Assembly (NCBI RefSeq): GCF_000686885.1
Contig: NZ_KK366032.1
Location: 1-64,000, forward strand
From: Flavobacterium sasangense DSM 21067
GTDB lineage: Bacteria; Bacteroidota; Bacteroidia; Flavobacteriales; Flavobacteriaceae
Reading direction: 5' to 3'
DNA length: 64,000 nt
Numbering within the stretch: the first letter of the stretch is position 1; each line of letters opens with the position of its first letter. The notes beneath the pieces were generated by a model. That model worked only from the letters and a program-made list of their open reading frames with translations. It was not told the DNA's origin and did no database searches. Shown one piece after another: positions 25,987 to 34,706 of the stretch. A program made the translations under genes and the position numbers.

Positions 25987-26712
25987 ATGCCCATTTCACC
26001 CAACTTTACATCCATTTTAGAACAAGAATACGAAATTAACTTTCTGCAATGTTATCCAAATGGTTTATTGAAATATACTGAGTTATGTAATATTTTTCAA
26101 ATTACAGCCGGAATTCATGCCGATTTAGGAGGAATTAGTTTTAGCGATATGCAAGAACATCATCAAGCTTGGGTAATGAGCAAAATGCGTTTAGAAATCA
26201 TTAGCTTACCGAAATGGAAAGAGAAAGTAACCGTAAAAACTTGGATTAAATCGTTAGAAAATTCACGTTCGACGCGTTGTTTGGAATTGTATCGTAGAGA
26301 TGAAAAATTAGCTGGTTGCGAAACTTATTGGGCCGTTTTAAATACACAAATTAGACGACCTGAAAATTTAGCGTTACCTCATGAACATTTTGTAAAATAT
26401 CCAGAACACAACGCTACTAAAAAATCGGTTCAGCGTATTAATTTAGATGTTCCGTTTGAAAAGGTATTAGATTATAAAGTACAATTATCCGATTTAGATA
26501 TCGTAAATCATGCTAATAACGTGAAATACTTGGAATGGTGTCTGAATACTATGGATAGAAAACTCGTTTTAAAACAACACATAAAAGGTTTTGAAATGAA
26601 TTTCTTAAAAGAATTAAATTGGAATGATGAAGCGGTGATTTCAAAAAATGAAAACACCTATATTATCACCAAAGACGACAAGGTTTGTTATGCTTTAGAA
26701 ATTATTGAATAA
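25987..26712 (+). CDS. Acyl-ACP thioesterase (hot-dog fold)
   Basis: A 241-residue tandem hot-dog protein resembling plant and bacterial acyl-ACP thioesterases, which free fatty acids from acyl carrier protein. The first half has the QEHHQAWVMSKMRLEI segment and the WIKSLENSRSTRCLELYR strand. The second half has VQLSDLDIVNHANNVKYLEWCLNTM (split: SDLDIVNHANNVKYLEW), where Asp, Asn and His of the active site are expected. It is last in the exonuclease-channel-miaA run and ends at a strong terminator. Chain-length preference cannot be inferred. Confidence 0.85.
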   Translation: MPISPNFTSILEQEYEINFLQCYPNGLLKYTELCNIFQITAGIHADLGGISFSDMQEHHQAWVMSKMRLEIISLPKWKEKVTVKTWIKSLENSRSTRCLELYRRDEKLAGCETYWAVLNTQIRRPENLALPHEHFVKYPEHNATKKSVQRINLDVPFEKVLDYKVQLSDLDIVNHANNVKYLEWCLNTMDRKLVLKQHIKGFEMNFLKELNWNDEAVISKNENTYIITKDDKVCYALEIIE

Positions 26713-26745
26713 AAAAAGTCCTGAAGTATTTCAGGACTTTTTTTT
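26711..26745. terminator. Bidirectional terminator between the thioesterase and the response regulator
   Basis: Arms aaaaagtcctgaa (26713-26725) and ttcaggacttttt (26730-26742) pair perfectly around a 4-base loop, with a long T run after and an A run before. Confidence 0.9.
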
Positions 26746-26746
26746 A

Positions 26747-27445
26747 TTATTTTTTGATTACTAATCTAAAACCTTCTCCGTGAATGTTTAAGATTTCTAC
26801 GTTTTCATCTTGCTTTAAGAATTTTCTCAATTTAGCGATGTACACGTCCATACTTCTTGATGTGAAGTAGTTGTCGTCTCTCCAAATTTTTGTTAAAGCT
26901 AATTCTCTAGGCATTAAATCATTTTCGTGAAGTGCTAACATTTTTAATAATTCGCACTCTTTTGGTGATAATTTAATTGGCTCTTGACCAGGATAGGTTA
27001 AAAAACGTAATTTTGAGTTTAAGTGAAATTTACCAATTTCGAACTCAAATTTAGTCGTATCTGGTTTAACTTCAGTAGCTTTTCTTTGAATAATCGCTTT
27101 GATTTTCATTAAAAGTACTTCAGAGTCGAAAGGCTTATTCAAATAGTCGTCAGCTCCAACTTTATATCCTTTTAAAACGTCTTCTTTCAACGTTTTAGCC
27201 GTTAAAAAGATAATAGGCACTTCTTGATTTTTCTCGCGAATTTCTCTAGCCAAAGTATATCCATCTTTGTATGGCATCATTACGTCTAAAATACATAAAT
27301 CGAAAGTGTCTTTTTTGAATTTCTCAAAACCTTCCATTCCGTTTTTAGCCAACGTAACTTCAAAATCATTTATCATTAAATAATCTTTCAAAACCGCACC
27401 AAAGTTTGGATCGTCTTCAACTAATAATATTTTCTTTGCTTCCAT
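26747..27445 (-). CDS. OmpR-family response regulator
   Basis: A 232-residue DNA-binding regulator. The receiver domain (about 1-120) has Asp11-Asp12, phosphate acceptor Asp54 in LDVMM, and KPF near 107. The C-terminal winged-helix domain (about 130-230) includes LSPKECELLKMLALHENDLMPRE and the recognition helix MDVYIAKLRKFL. It resembles RprY of Bacteroides in the receiver domain (LDVMMP..DGYTLA), but this is a recollection. It is immediately downstream of a histidine kinase gene with 20 bases between them and is probably its partner. Confidence 0.93.
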   Translation of the reverse strand: MEAKKILLVEDDPNFGAVLKDYLMINDFEVTLAKNGMEGFEKFKKDTFDLCILDVMMPYKDGYTLAREIREKNQEVPIIFLTAKTLKEDVLKGYKVGADDYLNKPFDSEVLLMKIKAIIQRKATEVKPDTTKFEFEIGKFHLNSKLRFLTYPGQEPIKLSPKECELLKMLALHENDLMPRELALTKIWRDDNYFTSRSMDVYIAKLRKFLKQDENVEILNIHGEGFRLVIKK

Positions 27446-27465
27446 AGTAATTGTATGTATATTTT

Positions 27466-29049
27466 TTAATTTATTAATGGCATTTTAATAATAAAGGTAC
27501 TTCCTTTACCTTTTTCACTCTCAACAAATATTTGACCGTTATGGTCTTCTACTATTTGTTTTACGTAGGCTAATCCTAACCCATGACCTTTTACATTATG
27601 TAAATCTCCCGTATGTTCACGGTAGAATTTTTCAAAAACTCGTTTTTGTGCTACTTTAGTCATTCCGGCACCTTGATCTTGTATTTTTATCAGGATAAAG
27701 TCTTTTATATTTTCTGTAAAAACATCAATTACAGGCGCGTTTGGGGAATATTTAATAGCATTATCTAACACGTTTACTAATACATTCGTAAAATGTACCT
27801 CGTTTAATAGAATCGTACTTCGTTGTGCATTAAAATGCGAATGAACAACCCCTTCTCTATCTTCTACTATTAAACTAACATGTTCGATAGCATCTTCAAT
27901 TATTTCGGTTACATCTCTTGGCTCTTTTGAGATATCAAGTTCGTTTTTCTCTAATTTAGAAATACGTAATACGTTTTCAACCTGAGCGTGCATACGTTTA
28001 TTTTCCTCTTTTATCATTTGAAGATAACGTTGTACTTTTTCTTTATCTTCAATGATTTTTGGGTTCTTAATGGCATCTAAAGCTAAATTAATGGTAGCTA
28101 TAGGTGTTTTGAACTCATGTGTCATATTGTTAATGAAATCGGTTTTGATTTCTGAAATTTGTTTCTGCTTGATTAACTGATTCAACGCACTAGAATACGT
28201 TAATACGATAACCAATGTGAACAATAATGACAAACTCGAAATTCCAATTAAAGAAGAGAATACGAATTTATTTTTTTGAGGAAAACTCACTAATAATTGA
28301 TATTTAGACATCCCTTCATTATCCTGAAAAACAGGAATTCCGTAAGTTGTTTTTACATCATATTTGAAATCCTCAGAACGCACTTTTGTTGCTAAACCAT
28401 TACTGTAAATACCAAACTCAAAAGGGGTTTTAACACCATATTTGTGAAGTTCATCTTTTAAATATTTACCCAATTGCTCTGTTGAGACTCTTTCTTGCAA
28501 AGGTTTTAAAGAAACAACATCTTTGAAAGCAACTTCAAAGTTGGCTTTATCTAAACTAGAAACGCTTCCTGATTTTCTAATGGTAACATCTGGAAAGGAA
28601 CGCATTTGTAAACTTCCGTCATTAATGGAATTTCCATTAAAAATTTCTGTTTTTCTTTTAGAAACCACGTTTCCAAAATTAACTGAATTTGCATTTTTAT
28701 CAAAGAACGATCCATTAATACCGTAGTTTTCGGCTACTAGAGTATTGGTATAAATTATCGTTTCATTTGTTTTTTTGTCACGTTCATAGAAATAAATTTC
28801 TTTCAATTCCTCTTCCTTAGGGATTTTACCAGTACTATCAATAATTTTATTATAGTAATTGTAAAAAGAAACTAACTCTTTTTCTTTAATTGTGTTTGAA
28901 ACATTTCCTAAAACTTGCTGAACGTGATATTTGAATTCCTCTTCATTTTTATCCAAAGAAGTGGAAATCCAATACAATTGAACTAAGATGATTCCAATTA
29001 ATGATAAACTCATTAAAAAGACCAATAATCTAAATCTTGACTTATTCAT
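27466..29049 (-). CDS. Sensor histidine kinase
   Basis: A 527-residue membrane kinase. Helices at about 7-29 and 263-285 enclose a sensory region of about 230 residues outside the cytoplasm, with no motif I recognise. There is no clear HAMP domain. The phosphate-accepting His311 lies in MTHEFKTPIATI; the ATPase domain has NVLDNAIKYS (N box), DQGAGM (G1) and GHGLGLAYVK (G2). It is first in the pair with the OmpR-type regulator. A minus-strand -7 box ends only five bases before its ATG, implying an almost leaderless messenger. Confidence 0.93.
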   Translation of the reverse strand: MNKSRFRLLVFLMSLSLIGIILVQLYWISTSLDKNEEEFKYHVQQVLGNVSNTIKEKELVSFYNYYNKIIDSTGKIPKEEELKEIYFYERDKKTNETIIYTNTLVAENYGINGSFFDKNANSVNFGNVVSKRKTEIFNGNSINDGSLQMRSFPDVTIRKSGSVSSLDKANFEVAFKDVVSLKPLQERVSTEQLGKYLKDELHKYGVKTPFEFGIYSNGLATKVRSEDFKYDVKTTYGIPVFQDNEGMSKYQLLVSFPQKNKFVFSSLIGISSLSLLFTLVIVLTYSSALNQLIKQKQISEIKTDFINNMTHEFKTPIATINLALDAIKNPKIIEDKEKVQRYLQMIKEENKRMHAQVENVLRISKLEKNELDISKEPRDVTEIIEDAIEHVSLIVEDREGVVHSHFNAQRSTILLNEVHFTNVLVNVLDNAIKYSPNAPVIDVFTENIKDFILIKIQDQGAGMTKVAQKRVFEKFYREHTGDLHNVKGHGLGLAYVKQIVEDHNGQIFVESEKGKGSTFIIKMPLIN

Positions 29050-29054
29050 CGAAA

Positions 29055-29062
29055 CAAATTTA
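29055..29062 (-). promoter_or_regulatory. Candidate -7 box of the kinase-regulator pair
   Basis: Minus-strand TAAATTTG (29062-29055) fits TAnnTTTG, immediately before the ATG at 29049. No TTG box at a suitable distance is seen. Confidence 0.4.
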
Positions 29063-29120
29063 ACATTTTAACATTTCTTGTTAAAATACATTAACCAAAG
29101 ATTAACATATAAACCTTTTT

Positions 29121-29708
29121 TTAAAGTTTTGCTAATATTTTAAGAATTTTATCGATTTTTAAGAAAGTATTGCTCAAATTTATATTATCTATTATAAAAT
29201 CGCTCAATTCTTTCTTTTTTGACTCAGGAAGTTGATTGTTAATTCTAACTAAAATGTCCTTTTTTGTTACATTATCACGTTTCATGGCTCTTTCTATTCT
29301 AAGTTCTTCGGGAGCAGTGATTAAAATAACTTTATCACATTGTTTATTACCACCTGTTTCAAAAAGAATGGCAACTTCTTTAATTATAAAAGGAGAATCT
29401 TTATGCTCGTTTAACCAATTTTTAAAATGAAGTTGTACTGCTGGATGAACTATATCATTTAATTCTTTTAACTTATTGGGGTTGTTAAAAACGAATTCGG
29501 CAATTTTTTTTCTATTAAGTGAATTATCTGGATTGAGTACCGATTCGGAAAACAAATTTTGAATTTTTTGTTTAACATCTTCTCTTTCCATAATTTTTTT
29601 GGCTTCTTCATCGGCGATGTAAACAGGAATTCCTTTTGAAGCAATGTAGTTTGCAACAGTAGATTTTCCACTTCCAATTCCGCCTGTTAAACCAATTATT
29701 TTTGTCAT
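29121..29708 (-). CDS. coaE: Dephospho-CoA kinase
   Basis: The last step of coenzyme A synthesis: phosphorylates dephospho-CoA with ATP. A 195-residue P-loop kinase with GGIGSGKST (9-17), the acceptor-binding DEEAKKIMER segment, LNDIVHPAV, and the lid region ERAMKRDNVTKKDI. Length is normal. It shares a transcript direction with the glycosyltransferase gene four bases upstream, so the two are likely an operon. Other CoA genes (coaBC) lie at 38.5 kb. Confidence 0.94.
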   Translation of the reverse strand: MTKIIGLTGGIGSGKSTVANYIASKGIPVYIADEEAKKIMEREDVKQKIQNLFSESVLNPDNSLNRKKIAEFVFNNPNKLKELNDIVHPAVQLHFKNWLNEHKDSPFIIKEVAILFETGGNKQCDKVILITAPEELRIERAMKRDNVTKKDILVRINNQLPESKKKELSDFIIDNINLSNTFLKIDKILKILAKL

Positions 29709-29711
29709 ATC

Positions 29712-30710
29712 TTATTTCTTAAAAAACAACTCCGGAAATGCTTTTTGAGGCTCTTGCTTTAACACCTCAACTTTATAGTACGAAATAAAGAATCCTTTTC
29801 CATAACCATAAAACTGAATTAACGCAGCCCATACTGAATATAACGCTATTTTGAAACTTTTATTGGATAGTAATGAACTTATGAATAATAACAAAAAGTA
29901 TAATCCGTAAACACCAATAAAAAAGTATATTTTAAAAATGGTCAATAACGCAGAGAATAGAAAGCCTAATAAAAATAAACTTGGAAACCAAAATGTAATT
30001 TTTTTATGCTCTGGATACCATGAATTTAAAATTGGTCGCGCTTTTCCAAATTTATTGACTTGGATTTGGAACTTTTCCCAGCTGATTCTTCTTTTATGAT
30101 ACACGAAGGCGTTTTTAATTAACTTCGTTTTGAAACCTAAATTCCACAATCGAATAGATAAATCGGGATCTTCCCCTGGGTGGATATTTCCAAAACCATT
30201 TGAAGCTTCAAAAGCTTTTTTAGACAATCCCATATTAAAACTTCGAGGTTGAAATTTATCTACTTTTTCACTTCCACCTCTAATTCCTCCTGTAGTTAAG
30301 AAAGAAGTCATCGTAAAATTAATTGCTTTTTGAATATCGGAAAACGAATCTAATGCTGCATCTGGACCTCCAAAACAATCTACATATTCTTCATTTAAAC
30401 TTTTCTCAACTTGAGATAAATAATCCGATGGAATTATACAATCAGAATCAAGAATAATAAAATAATCGCCTTTAGCCACTTTCATTCCGTAATTACGGGA
30501 ATCTCCTGGACCTGAATTTGGTTTAAAATAATAGGAAATAGTTAATTTATCAGTATACTTTTCAATTATATTCTGACAAGGAATAGTCGAACCGTCTTCA
30601 ACAACTACAACTTCAAAAGGAATTGAGGAAGAAAACTTAGTCAAGCTTTCCAACAATTCATCAATTTCATCTGGTCGGTTATAAACGGGAACTATAAAAG
30701 AAAAATACAT
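29712..30710 (-). CDS. Glycosyltransferase family 2 protein
   Basis: A 332-residue GT-A-fold sugar transferase. It begins FSFIVPVYNRPDEIDELLESL, has VVVEDGS (35-41), the metal-binding DSDC (93-96, the DxD-like site) and later HPGEDPDLSIRLW, where a catalytic Glu-Asp pair is typical. Two hydrophobic stretches near 240-300 suggest attachment to the inner membrane, and the sugar is probably added to a lipid or surface glycan. The donor and acceptor are unknown. It is cotranscribed with coaE by position. Confidence 0.88.
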   Translation of the reverse strand: MYFSFIVPVYNRPDEIDELLESLTKFSSSIPFEVVVVEDGSTIPCQNIIEKYTDKLTISYYFKPNSGPGDSRNYGMKVAKGDYFIILDSDCIIPSDYLSQVEKSLNEEYVDCFGGPDAALDSFSDIQKAINFTMTSFLTTGGIRGGSEKVDKFQPRSFNMGLSKKAFEASNGFGNIHPGEDPDLSIRLWNLGFKTKLIKNAFVYHKRRISWEKFQIQVNKFGKARPILNSWYPEHKKITFWFPSLFLLGFLFSALLTIFKIYFFIGVYGLYFLLLFISSLLSNKSFKIALYSVWAALIQFYGYGKGFFISYYKVEVLKQEPQKAFPELFFKK

Positions 30711-30724
30711 CTTATTTTTTTTTA

Positions 30725-30732
30725 CAAACCTA
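30725..30732 (-). promoter_or_regulatory. Candidate -7 box of the glycosyltransferase-coaE pair
   Basis: Minus-strand TAGGTTTG (30732-30725) fits TAnnTTTG and lies 14 bases before the start codon. No TTG box is seen upstream. Confidence 0.4.
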
Positions 30733-30815
30733 CATAAATTTTAAAGATTTTAAATAGTTGTCCTCTAATTTATGTAAGTTCTTTCTCATTGGGTAAAGTA
30801 AAACTTAGGAAAAAG

Positions 30816-30847
30816 ATAAAAAAAAGTCCCGAATAAATCGGGACTTT
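30816..30847 (-). terminator. Terminator of the large T9SS cargo gene
   Basis: Arms aaagtcccga (30823-30832) and tcgggacttt (30838-30847) pair perfectly around ataaa; on the minus strand a T run follows. Confidence 0.85.
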
Positions 30848-30869
30848 AATCATTAACTAAATTTAATAT

Positions 30870-33800
30870 TTATTGCTTAACAACTTTTAATGTTTTAACT
30901 GCATCTCCAACAGCAACATTAACAATATATGTTCCAGCGCTTAACTGAGACATATCAACTTGTGATGAAGTAGCGTTAATAGTTTTAGAAATTACTTCTT
31001 GACCAATCATATTGATTACTCTAATAGAAGATATTTCAGAAGTATAAGATACATTTAATACATCTTTAACTGGATTTGGATAAGCTGTAAAGTTAGAATT
31101 ATCGAAATCTTCATTGCTTAATACACAAGTAACAGCCATTTCAAAAATACCAGTATTACTACCATATCCTTCTACCATGATATAATAAGTAGATGTTCCG
31201 TCCGCTGTAAAAGTTACTTGTGATTGTGTTTCACAAGAATCATCATTAGATGTTATTTGCGTACCACTACATGCATCATACACTCTTAAATAAGTGTCAA
31301 AAGATGTATTATTACATAAACTAACTGTTATAGCACCAGCAGCTCCACTATATGAATACCATACATCGGCAGCAGCATTACCTCCTGTGTTAGATGCACC
31401 ATTAGCAGTTGAACCCGTAACAACAGATCCACATGTAACTGGAATTGCAGTTGCACAAGTATCATTAGTTGGTGGACAGAAGTAAACAAAATTACCTAAT
31501 GGTAAATTACAAGTAGTATCCGAACCATGTAATAAAGTTAAATTAACTGAAGAACCACTTGCAAATGGACCAACATTTACCACTCCAATAGCTGAAACTG
31601 GCCATGAATTTGTTCCATCAGTAATTGAAGGCGTTCCACTTCCTAATGCAGTAACATTTACATCAATAGAATATTGAGCAGTACCACAAGCAGGAACTAC
31701 AGTTGTAGTAGCCGCTGGTGGAGTACAAGAAGCTGCAACAATATTAACTGTAAAATCAGCAGTTTCACCATAAGTACCTGAATAACATGGATTAGCAGGA
31801 GTTTGCAAAACATCAGTAGCTACTATTCTCATTCTATGTTGACCTAGAGGCATTGTTCCAGGCATAACAAAAGATGCATTGTGAGTAACAATTGGAGTAT
31901 TAGGAGCTAAACCTGTATAAACAATTTCTGACGCATCTAAATTGAAATCGTCATTTGCATCAATCCAAATAACAATATTATAATCATAACCAAAACCTGT
32001 ATCAAAAGAAATTTGAACATTATTGTTAACTCCTTGAGACATAGTAACAGGCGTTGCTGTATGATCATTGTAAACAGGAGAAGTTGAAACTGTGTTCGCA
32101 AAATTTGTTGACACAATTTGAACATTTGTAATACCTAAATTATCAACAGAAGTTGGAGCAGATACACAATAACAACCATTAACATTTGTTGCAAAAGATT
32201 GTTCAGTACAACCTGTTGCAGAACCATTAGCATTATAAGGAACAATTGTATAAAAATAAGTAGTATTAAAGTTACCAGTAAAGTTATAAGAAGTACCCGA
32301 AACTGGAACAGCATTTGCAATATTATTTCCACCAGTTGTTGTACCAATAGTAACATAATATCCATCAGCACCAGATGTAACATCCCATGTGATTGAATTA
32401 GCATAATTTCCACATGTTGGATGAGGCGTTGCTACAACATTAGTTGCACAAGTAGGTGCAGATGATGGTACTGCTTCCCAAATTACATTATCTAAATAAA
32501 CATAAGTATATGTAGAAGTTGACAATCTTTTAATTGCAATATAATCATCAGTTCCTGTATAACCTGTAAAATCAACAATATACTGAGCAAAAGTTCCATT
32601 GATATCAACTGTTTGAAAAGGTGTAAAAGTATTAGCATCACTAGGATTACTCATAGTACCTACAATAACATCTTGTGAAGCTACTGAATTACTAGCAACA
32701 AATCGCAATCTGTTAGTACCTGCACTTAAATTATTGATGTAAGGTGTAACTAACATTATATTAGCTGTAGCAGGTGAATCTGAATTGTATAAAGAAATAC
32801 TATATGGAGCACTAAAGTTAGTTGTTGAAGATCCAACGGTTGCAAAAGTACTAACACCATTACTTAAAATCTTACTCCAACAAGAAGGAATTTGACCCGT
32901 AGCCGTTAGTGTATCAAAATTTTCAAAGAAATCTCCTAATTCATCACAAGTTGTAAAATTGATTTCTGTACATCCCACTGCTTGACCATAAGGATTATAT
33001 GGAAATACACTAACATAATAAGTAGAACCTCCTACTAAATTAGATAAATAATAAGACAATACATTGCCAACATCAAAATTATTTAAAACATCTGTTGCCC
33101 CTGGAGTTGTTCCAACACTAATTCTATAACCTGTTGCATCAACGTTTGCTAACCAAGTTACTGTAGAATTAGAAACATTAATAGCACCATTAGCTGGTGA
33201 AGTAATAGCTACACAAGAAGGTAGTGTAACTGGAATTTCTTCAAGTACAACACCATCTAAATAAATATAAGCATCTCCACTTCCGTAGTTACTTGTTCCT
33301 TTAAACTTAATTTTAAGATTTGCACCAATATAACTTGTTAAAACATAACTTTTCAAAGTCCAATTGGCAGCGCCAGTTAAACCAGATTCTAACAAAGTAT
33401 ATGTTGAACCTCCATTTGTTGAAACATAAACTTCAAAATTACCTCCTGTAGGATTTTTATAGTAAAATTTCAATCTTAAAGATGAAACAGAAGAAGCATC
33501 AATAACAGGAGTAGTTAACTCAGAAGTATTTCCATTTGAATTACTCCAAGAGTCAAATCGTAAACCTTTTCCTGTATTTCCAGTAGCAAAACTAGAAAAA
33601 TGATATGCTGAATTTGTTGTAGTCCCTGCTATTCCCCAACATGAAGGAACTCCTGAAGTAATACTTTCAAACTCTTCTGTAAAAGGAATTGTAGATACAT
33701 CACAAGTTGTAAAATTAATTTCTGTACATCCTGTTGCTTGTCCATTCGCATTGTAAGGAAATACAGTTACATAATAAGTAGTACCACCTTCTAAGTTTGA

Positions 33801-34523
33801 TAAATAATAAGACAATACATTTCCAACATCAAAATTATTTAACACATCTGTTCCTCCTGGATTAATTCCTACATTTAATCTATAACCTGTAGGGATTCCT
33901 GAAGCTGAATTCCAAACCACAAGTGGATTTGCAACGTCTATAGCTCCACTTACTGGAGATGTAATTGAAGTACATAATGGTGGTGTTGAAGTTGGTTGAG
34001 TTGCCGAAATATTATCTATATACACATAATAATCGCCAGTTGTACCATACACACAATTCCATCTCACTTTAACATTTGAAGCATTTGGAACACTTGCTCC
34101 TGGAACCACATAACTTACTGTTGTACAAGTATTGCCAACGATGTGATTGGAATCATTAATAACACCTGCAGTTACAGTCCAAGTTGCACCATTATCGATA
34201 GAAACTTGTGTTGTAATAGTTCCATTATAAGGAGTAGTTGCTACTGTTCCTGCATACCAATCGACAATTTTATAGTCAAAAGAAATTGTTAGATCTTGAC
34301 CATTTGAAATTTGTGTTTCAGAAGTAAGGATTTTTGGTGTTGAATTGTAAACATTTCCTCTCCAAGAAGCTGTAGCACAAGTTTCTGTTGTGGAAATCCC
34401 TCCAGCGCCAACATCCCAACCTGTAGGAGTGGTTGTATTTGGAAAACTTTGAATAATACCCACCTGGGCATCAACTTTCCAAAACATAAAAAAGAGAAAT
34501 AAAATAAATGTAATTTTTTTCAT
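30870..34523 (-). CDS. Large modular T9SS cargo protein with jelly-roll, Fn3, GEVED and PPC domains
   Basis: A 1217-residue secreted protein. A signal peptide (1-19, ending VDAQ) is followed by three repeats of a carbohydrate-binding-like jelly roll and an Fn3-like domain (jelly rolls about 21-175, 275-430, 530-685; Fn3 about 185-273, 435-525, 690-785). A GEVED domain follows (about 790-930, with IWIDANDDFNLDASE), then a bacterial pre-peptidase C-terminal (PPC) domain (about 1015-1125), and a T9SS type A sorting domain (about 1140-1217, YPNPVKDVLNVSY and GTYIVNV). No catalytic domain was found, so it is probably an adhesin or surface-binding protein. Confidence 0.85.
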   Translation of the reverse strand: MKKITFILFLFFMFWKVDAQVGIIQSFPNTTTPTGWDVGAGGISTTETCATASWRGNVYNSTPKILTSETQISNGQDLTISFDYKIVDWYAGTVATTPYNGTITTQVSIDNGATWTVTAGVINDSNHIVGNTCTTVSYVVPGASVPNASNVKVRWNCVYGTTGDYYVYIDNISATQPTSTPPLCTSITSPVSGAIDVANPLVVWNSASGIPTGYRLNVGINPGGTDVLNNFDVGNVLSYYLSNLEGGTTYYVTVFPYNANGQATGCTEINFTTCDVSTIPFTEEFESITSGVPSCWGIAGTTTNSAYHFSSFATGNTGKGLRFDSWSNSNGNTSELTTPVIDASSVSSLRLKFYYKNPTGGNFEVYVSTNGGSTYTLLESGLTGAANWTLKSYVLTSYIGANLKIKFKGTSNYGSGDAYIYLDGVVLEEIPVTLPSCVAITSPANGAINVSNSTVTWLANVDATGYRISVGTTPGATDVLNNFDVGNVLSYYLSNLVGGSTYYVSVFPYNPYGQAVGCTEINFTTCDELGDFFENFDTLTATGQIPSCWSKILSNGVSTFATVGSSTTNFSAPYSISLYNSDSPATANIMLVTPYINNLSAGTNRLRFVASNSVASQDVIVGTMSNPSDANTFTPFQTVDINGTFAQYIVDFTGYTGTDDYIAIKRLSTSTYTYVYLDNVIWEAVPSSAPTCATNVVATPHPTCGNYANSITWDVTSGADGYYVTIGTTTGGNNIANAVPVSGTSYNFTGNFNTTYFYTIVPYNANGSATGCTEQSFATNVNGCYCVSAPTSVDNLGITNVQIVSTNFANTVSTSPVYNDHTATPVTMSQGVNNNVQISFDTGFGYDYNIVIWIDANDDFNLDASEIVYTGLAPNTPIVTHNASFVMPGTMPLGQHRMRIVATDVLQTPANPCYSGTYGETADFTVNIVAASCTPPAATTTVVPACGTAQYSIDVNVTALGSGTPSITDGTNSWPVSAIGVVNVGPFASGSSVNLTLLHGSDTTCNLPLGNFVYFCPPTNDTCATAIPVTCGSVVTGSTANGASNTGGNAAADVWYSYSGAAGAITVSLCNNTSFDTYLRVYDACSGTQITSNDDSCETQSQVTFTADGTSTYYIMVEGYGSNTGIFEMAVTCVLSNEDFDNSNFTAYPNPVKDVLNVSYTSEISSIRVINMIGQEVISKTINATSSQVDMSQLSAGTYIVNVAVGDAVKTLKVVKQ
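33043..33096 (-). repeat. Internal duplication in the T9SS cargo gene, copy in Fn3 module 2
   Basis: 54 bases that match 33799-33852 with only two differences. The region encodes DVLNNFDVGNVLSYYLSN. The flanking Fn3 sequence is far more diverged in DNA than this segment, suggesting recent gene conversion. Confidence 0.85.
33799..33852 (-). repeat. Internal duplication in the T9SS cargo gene, copy in Fn3 module 1
   Basis: Partner of the copy at 33043-33096; 52 of 54 bases agree. It lies about 750 bases apart in the same orientation, so recombination between copies could remove one jelly roll plus Fn3 unit in frame. Confidence 0.85.
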
Positions 34524-34655
34524 GTAATTGTGTTTTTTTGTTAGTATAAAAGCGAATTTAACTATTATTTAACTTCTAAAAAAGTTAAATTAATAAAGAA
34601 ATATAACTAAAAACTAGTATATCGACGAAATACTCGATTTATCGATAAAAAACAC

Positions 34656-34680
34656 AAAACCCCGACAATATCGGGGTTTT
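34656..34680. terminator. Terminator of fabV
   Basis: Arms aaaaccccga (34656-34665) and tcggggtttt (34671-34680) pair perfectly around a 6-base loop. The minus-strand T run is interrupted, but the hairpin is GC-rich. Confidence 0.75.
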
Positions 34681-34706
34681 TATAACATTTTTTATATATT
34701 TTGTGA

